Shown one piece after another: positions 1-8,810 of a stretch of 64,000 nucleotides of DNA (the first letter of the stretch is position 1; each line of letters starts with the position of its first letter). Position numbers and translations under genes: made by a program. Location: NCBI GenBank assembly GCA_024426085.1, contig CP087974.1:3824001-3888000 (forward strand), given 5' to 3'. Origin of the DNA: Rhizobium sp. RCAM05350. Lineage in GTDB: Bacteria; Pseudomonadota; Alphaproteobacteria; Rhizobiales; Rhizobiaceae. The notes beneath the pieces were generated by a model. The model had not been told where the DNA came from and did not search any database. It worked only from the letters and a program-made list of their open reading frames with translations.

Positions 1-8
1 CGTGACGT

Positions 9-1785
9 TCATGTCATGACCTCCCGCGTGACGCGGTCGGTTGCAGGTTGCGTCTGCGGAATGAAATCCTCGGGCGCTCCCGGCACACTGTAGTCATAGG
101 CCCAACGGTAGACGATCGGCAGGTCCTTGCCCCAGTTGCCATGGGCGGGCGGCGTCTGCGGCGTCTGCCATTCGAGCGTCGTCGCGCGCCACGGATTACC
201 GCCTGCCTCTCTGCCCCTGAAAAGGCTCCAGACCAGATTGAACAGAAAAACCACCTGCGCGGCCCCGACGACAAGCGCCATGACGGTGATGAAGATGTTC
301 AGCGTATGGGCCGAAGGCGGAACGAAGCTTGTCTCTCCGATCTCGTAGTAGCGGCGTGGCACGCCGAGCAGGCCGAGATAGTGCATCGGAAAGAAGATAG
401 CATAGGCGCCGAGAAAGGTGGTCCAGTAGTGGATATGGCCGAGCACGTCGTTCAGCATGCGCCCGGTCACCTTCGGGTACCAATGATAGATCGCCCCGAA
501 GACGACGAGGATTGGTGCCACGCCCATGACCATGTGGAAATGGGCGACGACGAACATCGTGTCGGACAGCGGAACATCGACGACGACATTGCCGAGAAAC
601 AGGCCCGTTAGCCCACCATTGACGAAGGTGACGATGAAGGCCAGTGCAAAGAGCATGGGCAGCGTCAGGTGAATGTCGCCGCGCCACAACGTCAGCACCC
701 AGTTGTAAACCTTGATCGCCGTCGGGACGGCGATGATGAGCGTCGTGGTGGCAAAGAAGAAGCCGAAGGCAGGGTTCATGCCACTGACATACATGTGGTG
801 CGCCCAGACGACGAAACTCAAGGCTGCGATGATGACGATCGCCCAGACCATCATTCGATAACCGAAGATGTTCTTGCGTGCATGCGTGCTGATGAGGTCC
901 GAGACAATCCCGAAGGCAGGCAGCGCGACGATATAGACCTCCGGATGCCCGAAGAACCAGAACAGGTGCTGGAACAGGATCGGACTGCCGCCGCCATGCT
1001 GCAATTGTGTCCCCATCTCGACGATGGCCGGCATGAAGAAACTGGTGCCGAGCAGGCGGTCGAACAGCATCATGACGCAGGCGACGAAAAGGGCGGGGAA
1101 GGCCAAAAGCGCCATCACCGTTGCGGTAAAGATGCCCCAGACGGTCAAGGGCATGCGCATCAGCGTCATGCCGCGCGCCCGGCCTTGCAGCACGGTGACG
1201 ACATAGTTCAGGCCGCCCATGGTAAAACCGATGATGAAGACGATCAGCGAGGAGAGCATCAGGAGGATGCCCCAGTCCTGGCCGCCCGGCGTGCCGGAGA
1301 GAACGGATTGCGGCGGGTAGAGGGTCCATCCGGCCCCTGTCGGTCCGCCGGGAGCGAAAAACCCCGCGGCCAGGATCAGCACGGCGAGCAGATAGATCCA
1401 GTAGCTCAACATGTTCGCATAGGGGAACACCATGTCGCGCGCCAACCATCAGGGGGATGAGGTAATTGCCGAACCCGCCGAGAAACAGGGCGGTCAGCAG
1501 ATAGACCACCATGATCATGCCGTGCATGGTGATGAACTGATAATAGTGATCTGCGTCGATGAAGGCGAAATAGCCGGGAAAGGCAAGCTGCAGACGCATC
1601 AGCCAGGAAAGCACCAGCGCCACAAGACCGATCGAGATGGCCGTGACCGAGTATTGCACGGCGATGATCTTGGCATCCTGGCTGAAGACATATTTCGTCC
1701 ACCAGCTTTTCGGATGGTAAAGCTCCATATCTTCGACTTCGGCGGACGGGACGGCGTCTGCGCTGTCGGCTGGAATCTCAACCAC
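9..1785 (-). CDS. ctaD: Cytochrome c oxidase subunit I (aa3-type), frameshifted
   Basis: Catalytic subunit of a haem-copper oxidase in the inner membrane, reducing O2 with electrons from cytochrome c while pumping protons. Visible ligand motifs include ITMHGM (haem a), HPEVY (CuB His and cross-linked Tyr), WAHHMY (CuB His pair) and HFHMV (haem a/a3), with about 12 hydrophobic segments. The product is about 592 residues. I chose a GTG start at 1785 because GGAGG lies 6-7 bases upstream and the N-terminus (ELYHPKSWW) is in that frame. The frame breaks near 1435-1445, inside the conserved GARDM region (a GC repeat one base too long or two too short). It follows ctaC by 40 bases; a subunit III gene is expected beyond the window edge. 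Confidence 0.93.
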
Positions 1786-1825
1786 GATATTTCCTCCCTT
1801 TCGCTCCGATGCCTTCCTGCCGGGG

Positions 1826-2641
1826 TCAGTTTGTCGGCTGCGGCTCTCCTGATGCCAGAAGCTGGGTGAACGTCTGTTGCTGCTCCAGCCATGCCTGATA
1901 GTCCGCCGCTTCCTCGACCACGACAGTCCCTCGCATTTGCGAATGGCCGACACCGCAAAGTTCGGCGCAGAGAATATCGAAGGTTCCCGTCCGCGTCGGC
2001 GTGAACCAGAAATAGGTTATCATGCCGGGGATCATGTCCATCTTGGCGCGGAATTCCGGTACGTAGAAATCGTGGAGGACATCGACAGAGCGCAACAGTA
2101 TGCGTACGGGCTTGCCGACCGGCAGATGCAACTCGCCGCCCTCGATGATGACGTCGTCAAGACCGGTTGTATCGTTCTTGTTCACGCCGAGCGGATTTTC
2201 CGGGCTGATGTCACGCGTTTCCGAACGACCGAGCTTTCCGTCTACGCCCGGCAGACGGAAACTCCATAACCACTGCTGGCTGACAACCTCGACCGGTGCG
2301 GCATCGTCAGGCACGGTGATGAACTGGTTCCACACGAAAAGGCCGGGCACAAGCATGGCGGCGACACCGACGGCCGTTCCGGATGCCAGCAGCACTTCCA
2401 GCTTTCGGTTTTCCGGCTCGTAGGCCGCCCTGTTGCCCGGCTTGTGCCGAAAGCGCCAGACGCAATAGGCCATGAAGGAGACCACCGCGACGAAGACGAT
2501 ACCGGTGATCCAGAAGGTGATGACGAGTGTGCTGTCGATATAGGTCCAGTTCGACGCGATCGGCGTCCACCACCACGGGCTCAGCACGTGGAACAACACG
2601 GAGCCCACCACCAGCAAAGCGAGGATCAGCACGACAGCCAT
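1826..2641 (-). CDS. ctaC: Cytochrome c oxidase subunit II
   Basis: Membrane-anchored electron-entry subunit that takes electrons from cytochrome c through the binuclear CuA centre. The 271-residue product has two N-terminal membrane helices (about 1-22 and 40-62) and a periplasmic cupredoxin domain. CuA ligands are visible as CAELCGVGHSQM (two Cys, His, Met) plus the upstream His in VLHDFYVP; SQQWLWSF is the usual aromatic electron-entry patch. No lipoprotein cysteine or C-terminal haem c domain is present. The ATG start has a strong GGGAGG site upstream. It sits between a cytochrome c gene and ctaD on the same strand, and it is one of the few genes here with an unbroken frame. Confidence 0.93.
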   Translation of the reverse strand: MAVVLILALLVVGSVLFHVLSPWWWTPIASNWTYIDSTLVITFWITGIVFVAVVSFMAYCVWRFRHKPGNRAAYEPENRKLEVLLASGTAVGVAAMLVPGLFVWNQFITVPDDAAPVEVVSQQWLWSFRLPGVDGKLGRSETRDISPENPLGVNKNDTTGLDDVIIEGGELHLPVGKPVRILLRSVDVLHDFYVPEFRAKMDMIPGMITYFWFTPTRTGTFDILCAELCGVGHSQMRGTVVVEEAADYQAWLEQQQTFTQLLASGEPQPTN

Positions 2642-2776
2642 TTCCGACCCTCCCTGAGCCGACCCGACCGTGAATATGAAGCCGCATCTACAAAATAGGT
2701 TTTAGTGTCTCACAAGCAAAAAATTCAGGCAATTAAAGCAGTTTACGGACGGGCCGCTCGGCCGTCACGCAACCTG

Positions 2777-3167
2777 TCACTTGGGGTATTGCTTCAGGTA
2801 GGCGATGAGATTGGATATGTCGTCATCGCCCTTCAGGCCGACAAAGGCCATCTTCGTGCCCTTCACCTTCGTTTTCGGGTTGTGCAGATATTCGCGCAAC
2901 GTCGTCTCGTCCCAGACGAGACCACCGTCGCCGGCTGCCTTCATTCCCGCCGAATAGGCGTAATCCGGATGCGTTCCGGCCTTTCTGCCGAACAGCCCGT
3001 TCAGCGACGGACCGACCTTGTTCTTGTCGGAATCAACGATATGACAGATCGCGCATTTCTTGAAAACGGTGGCGCCCCGCCGTCGCGTCGCCCTCCTGGG
3101 CCTGGGCGTCAAACGAAGAAAGGGCGATGACGGATGCGCCGATCAGCAGAATATCACGGTAATCCAT
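2777..3167 (-). CDS. Class I c-type cytochrome, frameshifted
   Basis: Small soluble periplasmic electron carrier, probably the donor to the adjacent oxidase. From the ATG at 3167 an export signal can be read (MDYRDILLIGASVIALSS then a DAQA cleavage region), followed by a one-base excess in a G run near 3076, then the mature domain with the haem site CAICH. The distal Met ligand is probably in GTKMAFVG, and the C-terminal helix is LIAYLKQY. Length and motifs match cytochrome c550/c2-type proteins. A purine-rich GAGGAGGATGAGG lies upstream of the ATG. It precedes ctaC by 135 bases on the same strand. Confidence 0.87.
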
Positions 3168-3437
3168 GGCAAACCTCATCCTCCTCAAGGTTGCCTAGCC
3201 ACTTCCACCATCCGCGACATTCACGTGCGCATAGTGTTTTGCAATTGCTGAAAGCTTAATCCTTCGCGGTAGCAAGTCAATCGGGTCCACAATTTTGAGG
3301 CGGGTGACAGGGAGCATGTTCAGTCGGTTGGAAACAGCCAGAGAGCCATACGTGGCGCAAAGTTGAGTATTGGAGCCGGTCACACGCGCTTGAATTGCTA
3401 GTTTCTGTGGTTTCAGAGCCCTGCAACCAAAGCATAA
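3168..3437. other. Non-coding stretch upstream of the oxidase operon
   Basis: Nothing protein-like could be recognised on either strand: candidate frames have atypical composition and no motifs. It must contain the minus-strand promoter of the cytochrome c/ctaC/ctaD genes, but I could not pick a convincing -35/-10 pair. I looked for tRNA cloverleaf arms here and found none. Confidence 0.4.
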
Positions 3438-3468
3438 AAGCCCGCGAGACAGAAATGTCCGCGGGCTT
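3438..3468. terminator. GC-rich hairpin, probable bidirectional terminator
   Basis: Perfect 9-bp arms AAGCCCGCG and CGCGGGCTT with a 13-base loop. The minus-strand reading continues with TTTT and the plus-strand reading with TTCTTGTTGT. It separates the oxidase operon from the insertion-sequence scar. The gene it would serve is unclear because both neighbours point away or are remnants. Confidence 0.55.
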
Positions 3469-3518
3469 CTTGTTGTCCAGGGGGCATGGAAAATGGACGC
3501 AACGCATGAGGCAACGCA

Positions 3519-3638
3519 TTGCTCTTCCATTGGCTGAGCGAGCTTTACGAGCGAACCAGCTTCGTCATCACCACCAGGCTCAGCCTTTGCAAAGGGGCAG
3601 GTGCGGTCGGCGATGCCAAGATGACCACCGCACTTCGC
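3519..3638 (+). pseudogene. Remnant of an IS21-family IstB ATPase gene
   Basis: About 40 codons resemble the C-terminal part of IstB, the AAA+ helper of IS21 transposition: LFHWLSELYERTSFVITT matches the family's typical LFHLLSxLYExTSVVITTN, followed after a disturbed stretch by GDAKMTTAL. The expected continuation (DRLTHHC) is absent, as are the Walker A/B motifs upstream, the istA gene and recognisable terminal repeats. It is therefore a decayed fragment left after an old insertion and deletion. The identification rests on my memory of the IstB consensus. Confidence 0.7.
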
Positions 3639-3658
3639 GGTCGCGATTTTGGGCGCGA

Positions 3659-4318
3659 TCAAATCCAGACTGTCCGGCCCTCGCTCTCACAACCGAGCGC
3701 TTGCAACATCGAAGGCGAGACGTTGAGCTGTGTTTCCTTGTTGTCCTCCAGCCAGAAGGCGGCTGTTTGTGGTTCGCGGTAGGCAAGCATCGCTTCCGAG
3801 CGAGGCGCCGGTGTAATAGCCCCGTAACGCCCGCAGGGTCCCGCTATGGGCGATGACAACGTGGGTGGCGGCCGGCTCCAGGTTGTGAAGCCATGAGGCG
3901 AGGCGGTCGGCGAGGTCGCGTCTGCTTTCGCCGCCGGGGATGGCGTAGCCCCATGGGTCGGCGGCGCTCGCTGCGTATTGTTCCGGCAGGTTCTTTTGGA
4001 TTTCAGAAAGGGAAAGGCTTTCCCATTCGCCATAGGCGCGCTCGACGAGGGCGGGTTCGGGGACGAAGCGATCAAACGGCACACCCCAGGCATCCGACAG
4101 GATAGAGGCCGTCTGTCGCGCCCGTGGCAGCGGGCTGACCCAGAACCGCACGTCGTCGAGCGCATGGACTTTTTCGGCAAGGCGAAGGCCGACGGCCAGA
4201 ACCTGGCGAAGTCCATTGGCGGTCAATGGGGTGTCCTGCCGTCCCTGCAGCCGGCCGGCGACATTCCACTGTGTTTCTCCGTGCCGGACGACCAGAAGCG
4301 GGGGTAGGAAGACGTCAT
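3659..4318 (-). CDS. Histidine phosphatase (phosphoglycerate mutase-like), frameshifted
   Basis: Cytoplasmic phosphatase of the histidine phosphatase superfamily; the substrate cannot be told from sequence. The phosphorylatable His motif VVRHGETQWN is read just upstream of the LTANG segment, and the second catalytic His is in VVIAHSGTLR. SPLPRARQTA is the family's phosphate-binding arginine region and GES its usual companion. Two frame breaks are inferred, one near 4300 between an ATG at 4318 and the RHG motif, and one near 3800, after which the frame ending at 3659 gives the better C-terminus. The start is uncertain because it lies upstream of a break. It seems to be a single gene separated from the importer operon by a hairpin. 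Confidence 0.75.
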
Positions 4319-4349
4319 TTCTATTTCACTTTCAATGGACTGCGTGATT

Positions 4350-4376
4350 CCCGAAGCGGGAAGGCCCCGCTCCGGG
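4350..4376. terminator. Hairpin at the end of the Afu-type operon
   Basis: Arms CCCGAAGCGGG and CCCGCTCCGGG (one mismatch) around a 5-base loop, 8 bases past the stop of the ABC ATPase gene on the minus strand. No long T-run follows on the minus strand, so termination efficiency is uncertain. It may also serve the upstream region of the phosphatase gene. Confidence 0.5.
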
Positions 4377-4384
4377 AAGAGGTT

Positions 4385-5482
4385 TTATTCGGCGAGCCAC
4401 AGGGCTGAGGACGGCTGCAGACCGAGCACCGTCGGTGAGCCGATCGGCAGAAGTCCGGCGCCCGAGTGGAAGGGTACGTCGATCATGACTGTCGCCGTGC
4501 CGACGCCGATGCTGTAGCGCACCGTCGCGCCGAGGAATTCGCAGTGCATGACTGTGCCCGACAGCGACACCCAGCCTGGCTGGACATGGCCGATGGTGGC
4601 GTATTGCGGACGAAACACCAGCTTGGCGCCGGGGGGAACGTCCGTGCCCGGCGGGATCGGGATCGAGCCTGCACCGGTGACCTCGAAGGTGCGATCGGCG
4701 CCGCTGCCGATGACGCGGCCATCGAGAATGTTGGCTGTTCCGAGGAAGTTGGCGACGAACAGATTGGCCGGTTTCTCGTAGAGATCCATCGGCGTGCCGA
4801 CCTGCTGGATGCGGCCTTCGTTGAACACGGCGATGCGGTCGCAGACGGTGTTGGCCTCTTCCTGGTCGTGGGTGACGAAGATCGTCGTCAGCTGCAGGCG
4901 TTGCTGCAGTTCGCGCAGTTCGCGGCGCACTTCGACGCGCATCTTGGCGTCGAGGTTGGACAAAGGCTCGTCGAGCAGCAGGACCTTCGGCTCGATCGCG
5001 ATGGTGCGGGCCAAAGCGACACGCTGCTGCTGGCCACCGGACAGCTGCGACGGCCGGCGGTCGGCGAGCTTTTCGAGGCCGACGAGTTCGAGGGCTGCCT
5101 TGACGCGGGCGTCGATTTCGGCGCGCGGCAGGCGGCGCTCCTCAAGCCCGAAGGCGACGTTGCGGGCAACCGTCATATGCGGCCAGAGCGCGTAAGACTG
5201 GAAGACCATGCCGACTTCGCGTTTCCATGGCGGCATGTTGAGGACATCCTCGCCGCCGATGACGACCTTGCCGTTGCGGGCGGTGTTGAAACCGGCGATC
5301 AGCCGTAGCAGCGTGGTCTTGCCGCAGCCGGACGGGCCGAGGAAGGCGAAGAATTCGCCCGGTTTGATCTCCAGGTTGATGTCCTTCAGGACATGCAGTG
5401 CGCCGTAATAGAGGTTGACGTCGCTGATGCTGATGGCCTTGGCTGCGGTGGAAAGCGCCGGCTTCTTCATGCTGACATTCAT
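4385..5482 (-). CDS. ABC importer ATP-binding protein, Fe(III)/AfuC-PotA type
   Basis: Cytoplasmic ATPase powering the importer encoded just upstream. Walker A GPSGCGKTT, Q-loop VFQSYALWPH, signature LSGGQQQRVALAR, Walker B VLLLDEPLSNLD and switch HDQEEA are all intact. A C-terminal TOBE-type domain follows, as is usual for FbpC/AfuC/PotA proteins of about 365 residues. I chose the ATG at 5482 because GGGAGAG lies 7 bases upstream; a TTG at 5497 is less likely. It follows the permease by 18 bases. Family members move ferric iron, polyamines, phosphonates or hexose phosphates. The Pgt-like regulators next door favour a phosphorylated organic compound over iron (inference). Confidence 0.9.
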   Translation of the reverse strand: MNVSMKKPALSTAAKAISISDVNLYYGALHVLKDINLEIKPGEFFAFLGPSGCGKTTLLRLIAGFNTARNGKVVIGGEDVLNMPPWKREVGMVFQSYALWPHMTVARNVAFGLEERRLPRAEIDARVKAALELVGLEKLADRRPSQLSGGQQQRVALARTIAIEPKVLLLDEPLSNLDAKMRVEVRRELRELQQRLQLTTIFVTHDQEEANTVCDRIAVFNEGRIQQVGTPMDLYEKPANLFVANFLGTANILDGRVIGSGADRTFEVTGAGSIPIPPGTDVPPGAKLVFRPQYATIGHVQPGWVSLSGTVMHCEFLGATVRYSIGVGTATVMIDVPFHSGAGLLPIGSPTVLGLQPSSALWLAE

Positions 5483-5500
5483 TGTTTTCTCTCCCAAGAT

Positions 5501-7211
5501 TTATATATTCATTCCGATCGCCTTCTGGCGGCGCTCGATGACGTAGTGCGAAAGCAGGGTGCAGACCGCGACGAGAACCACTGCGATGACACCAAGGGCG
5601 GCACCAGGTCCGCGTCCGGCGGGCGACTGCATGAAGACGTAGAGCCCGTAGGCGATCGGTGCGTCGGAATTGCTCTGGATCAGCATCAGCGTTGCCGACA
5701 GCTCGACGGCGGCGGTCGAGAAGCTGGTAACGAAGCCGGCGAGAAGGCCGCCCGTCATCAGTGGCAGGACGATGCGGCGAATGGTCCGCTGTTTCGTTGC
5801 GCCGAGATTTTCAGCGGCTTCTTCCAGCGATTCCGAGACCTGCTGGAGCGCTGCGTAACAGGCACGCAGGGCATAGGGCAGGCGGCGGATGGCAAGTGCC
5901 AGTACGACCATTACCCAGAGGGTGGCGAGCGGCGTTCCGTCGGGCAGGGTAATGCCGTAGAAGGTCCTGAGATAGCCGATACCGAGCACGACGCCGGGGA
6001 TGGCGAGTGCTGCGGTTGCAGCCCAGTCCAGCCAGCGGCGGCCGACGACCTTGGTGCGCAGCACGATATAGGCGATGGCGCCGCCGATGACGACGTCGAT
6101 CAGGCCGGCAAGGCTGGCATAGATCAGCGTGTTCTTGATGTAGATCGAGCTTTCGCCGAAGACGCGGGCATAGTGCGCCATGGTGAAATCGTCGGGCATC
6201 GGGCTGAACGACCAGACCGTTGCGAAGGACAGCAGTAGAAGGCCGATATGCGGCGATAGCACCAGGAGCAGGATGAGGGCGACGACGCCATAGGCGATGA
6301 CGCTTTCACCGCGGCTGAGCTTGCGCTTGGCAAGACCGCCGCCACCGCGCTGGGTTGTCGAATAGTCCTTGCCGCGCATGGCGACGGCCGAGAGCCACAT
6401 GGCGAAGATCGAGACGACGATGAGGATCACCGAGATGACGTAGCCCATCGGGTCGGTGAGGCCGACCGAGGTGACGCGCAGATAGGCCTGCGGCGCCAGC
6501 ATGTCCTTGACGTTGAGAAGGAGCGGGGTGGCAAGGTCGTCGAAGACCTTGACGAAGACCAGCGAGGCGCCGGCGAGATAGCCCGGCATGGCGAGCGGAA
6601 AGACGATGCGGCGGAACAGACGGATGCCGGAGGAGCCGAGGTTCTGGGCTGCCTCTTCCATCGACCGGTCGATGTTGCGCAGGCTGGTGGACAGGTTGAT
6701 CAGGATGAACGGGAAATAGTGCAGCGACTGCACGAAGATGACGCCGTTCAGGCCTTCCATGAAGGGAAGGCGGATGCCGAACCAGTCGTTGAGGATCAGG
6801 TTGACGGTGCCGTTGCAGGCCAAACAGCAGCTGCATCGCCACCGCGCCGACAAAGGGCGGCATGATCAGCGGCACGAAACCGAGCGTCTGGATGATCAGC
6901 GACCCGCGGAAATCGAAGCGGGTGGTGAGCACCGCGAGCGGCAGCGCGATCACGGTTGCCCAGACGACGGACATTCCCGAGACATAGACGGAGTTGAAGA
7001 AGGAGCGGCGGAACAGGTCGGTGTTGAAGAAGTCGATGAAGTTGACGACGGTCAACGCACCGGTGCCCTTCTCGGTGAAGGCGGTGTAGATCACCGTGCC
7101 GGCGGGAATGATCAGGAAAATCAGCAGGAACAGGGCGATCACGGATACCGCGATGACCTGTCCGGGCTTGGCGGCGAACCGCCGTGTGGGCATGGAGGCA
7201 ACGAAAGCCAT
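5501..7211 (-). CDS. Fused double-domain ABC importer permease (AfuB/FbpB type), frameshifted
   Basis: Inner-membrane channel of about 570 residues, with two tandem permease domains and roughly 12 membrane helices, as in FbpB/AfuB. Each half has a cytoplasmic coupling loop: EEAAQNLGSSGIRLFRRI in the first and EEAAENLGATKQRTIRRI in the second. The ATG at 7211 has GGAG 8 bases upstream. One extra base near 6820 splits it; the N-terminal frame ends in MQLLFG and the other resumes with NGTVNLILNDWFG. It lies between the binding-protein gene and the ATPase gene, completing an SBP-permease-ATPase operon. Substrate is inferred only from the regulators. Confidence 0.9.
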
Positions 7212-7289
7212 GGGGCAGACTCCGAAATGAGATCGGCAAACCCGGCGCGCGGACGCGCCAGGGTCATCGAATACATGAGCTGTGAAAGT

Positions 7290-7315
7290 GGCCGCTTGCC
7301 ATCAGACAAGCGGCC
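7290..7315 (-). other. Intercistronic hairpin between binding protein and permease genes
   Basis: Perfect 9-bp arms GGCCGCTTG and CAAGCGGCC around an 8-base loop, 18 bases past the binding-protein stop and about 80 bases before the permease start. No U-tract follows. Its position fits an mRNA 3'-end stabiliser or partial terminator that would give more binding protein than permease. Confidence 0.6.
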
Positions 7316-7332
7316 GGTTCATGTCGCCACTA

Positions 7333-8648
7333 TCAGTCGACGAGAGCCAGGGCTGCTTCAGCCTTGGTCTTGGCGGCAGCGTATTTTTCGGACGCGAAGG
7401 CGGCCCACTGCTGCTCGAGTTCGGCCTGGCGGGCGGTCTTCTGCTCGCCGCCGGTGAAGGCGTCGCGGATCTGCTGGCTGGCCGCTACGTCGGCCGTGAC
7501 CGGCATGGCGGCGATCAGTGCATGCGCTTCCGTCAGTAGCGCGGGCTTCCGGCTGGTCGTTGCCGGCCAGCGCCTTTTCAGCTTCGTGAATGGCCTTGGT
7601 GGCGCCCTTCAGATTGTCGAGCTGGAAGGAAATCAGCTGGTCGAACAGCGTATCGACCACATCCGTGCGCTTCTTCGACATATCGGAATCGAAGGTAATC
7701 ATCGACTGGAAGCGCGGATCCTTGAAGGGGTTCGGGAAATCTTCAGGCGCCTTTTCGTAGAGCGCCGGGTTGATCGGCAGGCGGCGGATGGCCGGTTCGA
7801 GCAGGACGGCCTGGCCCTTTTCCGACAACAGGTAGTTGACGAAGGCTTCGGCGCCCGGCTGGTTCGGCGCATTGGCGATGATGCCGATATTGGCCGGTAC
7901 GACCGTCGTTATGGACGGATAGGAGAAGCTGACCGGAAAGCCGCTGGCCTGGGCCGAGAAGGCGAAGAAGTCGATGACGATGCCGATACCGGTCTGGCCG
8001 GAATTGACGGCATCCGGAACGCCGAAGGAACGTTCAGTAACCTGCTGGAGGTTGCCGCCGATACCCTTCAGGGTACCCCAGCCCTTGTCCCAGCCTTCGC
8101 CCTGAAGGATGGTTTCTGATGGTCAGGTGGGTGGTGCCGGAGCGCGACGGGGCAGCGATTGCCACGTGATCGTGATATTCCGCCTTGACGAGATCGCCCC
8201 ATTCAACCGGCTTCGGCAGGCTGTTGGCTTCCAGGTAACGGTCGTTCGACATGATGCCGTAGCCGGAGGCTGCAAAGCCGAAATAGTAACCCTCGGGATC
8301 GTTGACCGGATAGGAACCTACTTTTTCCGGCAGGCCGGTGACGGACGGCTTGAACTTGGCCAGCAGGTTGCGGCCCTTGAGGTTGTCGAATGCGTCTGGC
8401 GCCGAGGCCCAGAACAGGTCGACCTGGTTGTTCGACTTGGTTTCATCGACATATTTGACGCCGGAGCTGGTGCTCTTGTTCTGCACGTCGAGCGTGAAGC
8501 CCGGGTTGGCGGCTTCAAAGCCTGCCTTGAACGGATCGGTCACGTCCTTGGAGAACGAGGTGACGATGGTTACTTTTCCACCATCCGCATAAGCGGTTCC
8601 GACAAAGGCAGCCGACATCAGCATTGCCGCGGCAATGGTCTTCAACAT
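7333..8648 (-). CDS. Periplasmic binding protein of the Afu/Fe(III)-type importer, frameshifted
   Basis: Exported solute-binding protein of the family 1/Fe(III) class, about 437 residues. The signal peptide (MLKTIAAAMLMSAAFVGTAYA) is followed by KVTIVTSFSKDVTDPFKAGF, typical of AfuA and PgtC proteins. YPVNDPEGYYFGF and SRSGTTHLT are shared with the PgtC-like protein at 12043-13390, so the two are paralogues. The ATG at 8648 has GGAGGAG spaced for initiation. Two breaks are inferred: one extra A near 8114 and one near 7540. The true C-terminus, ending ...ALALVD, stops at 7333. It is the first gene after a sigma-54 promoter. Best guess is a sugar-phosphate or phosphoglycerate-like ligand; iron cannot be excluded. 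Confidence 0.88.
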
Positions 8649-8700
8649 AGGTATCTCCTCCCAATAGAGCCGCCCGTTGTTCGGCGGCTGTCCTAGTGGG

Positions 8701-8716
8701 AGCAAGCGGCGTGCCA
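8701..8716 (-). promoter_or_regulatory. Sigma-54 (RpoN) -24/-12 promoter
   Basis: Read on the minus strand the sequence is TGGCACG-CCGC-TTGCT, an exact match to the consensus TGGCACG-N4-TTGC(A/T). Transcription would begin near 8690, giving a leader of about 40 bases before the binding-protein ATG at 8648. The gene immediately upstream encodes an NtrC-family activator, the class that opens sigma-54 promoters, so promoter and activator match. Confidence 0.88.
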
Positions 8717-8769
8717 GTTGCCAAAAGCCCGGAAAACAAGGGTTCTTGACGGAAGGCACGGGTCATGAA

Positions 8770-8810
8770 GGTAACATCGGCCCTAGCGGATGGGTAAAAC
8801 GGGTAACATC
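8770..8810 (-). promoter_or_regulatory. Candidate activator-binding repeats upstream of the sigma-54 promoter
   Basis: GGTAACATC occurs at 8770-8778 and again at 8802-8810, start-to-start 32 bases, close to three helical turns. A related GGGTAAAAC lies between them. The repeats are 55-95 bases upstream of the -24 element, where enhancer sites of NtrC-type activators are often found. Binding by the adjacent regulator is inference. Confidence 0.45.

Noticed and set aside
1430-1450. Programmed frameshifting in ctaD
   Set aside because: No slippery heptamer or downstream pseudoknot was seen, ctaD is not known to use recoding, and the same kind of break is spread over the window.
3290-3440. Possible tRNA upstream of the hairpin at 3438
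   Set aside because: No cloverleaf with paired acceptor, anticodon and T arms could be drawn and no CCA-like end is present.
4385-8648. Naming the importer a ferric iron transporter
   Set aside because: The family is often annotated that way, but adjacent PgtA/B/C-like regulators and sigma-54 control favour an organic phosphate. No Fur-type site was evident.
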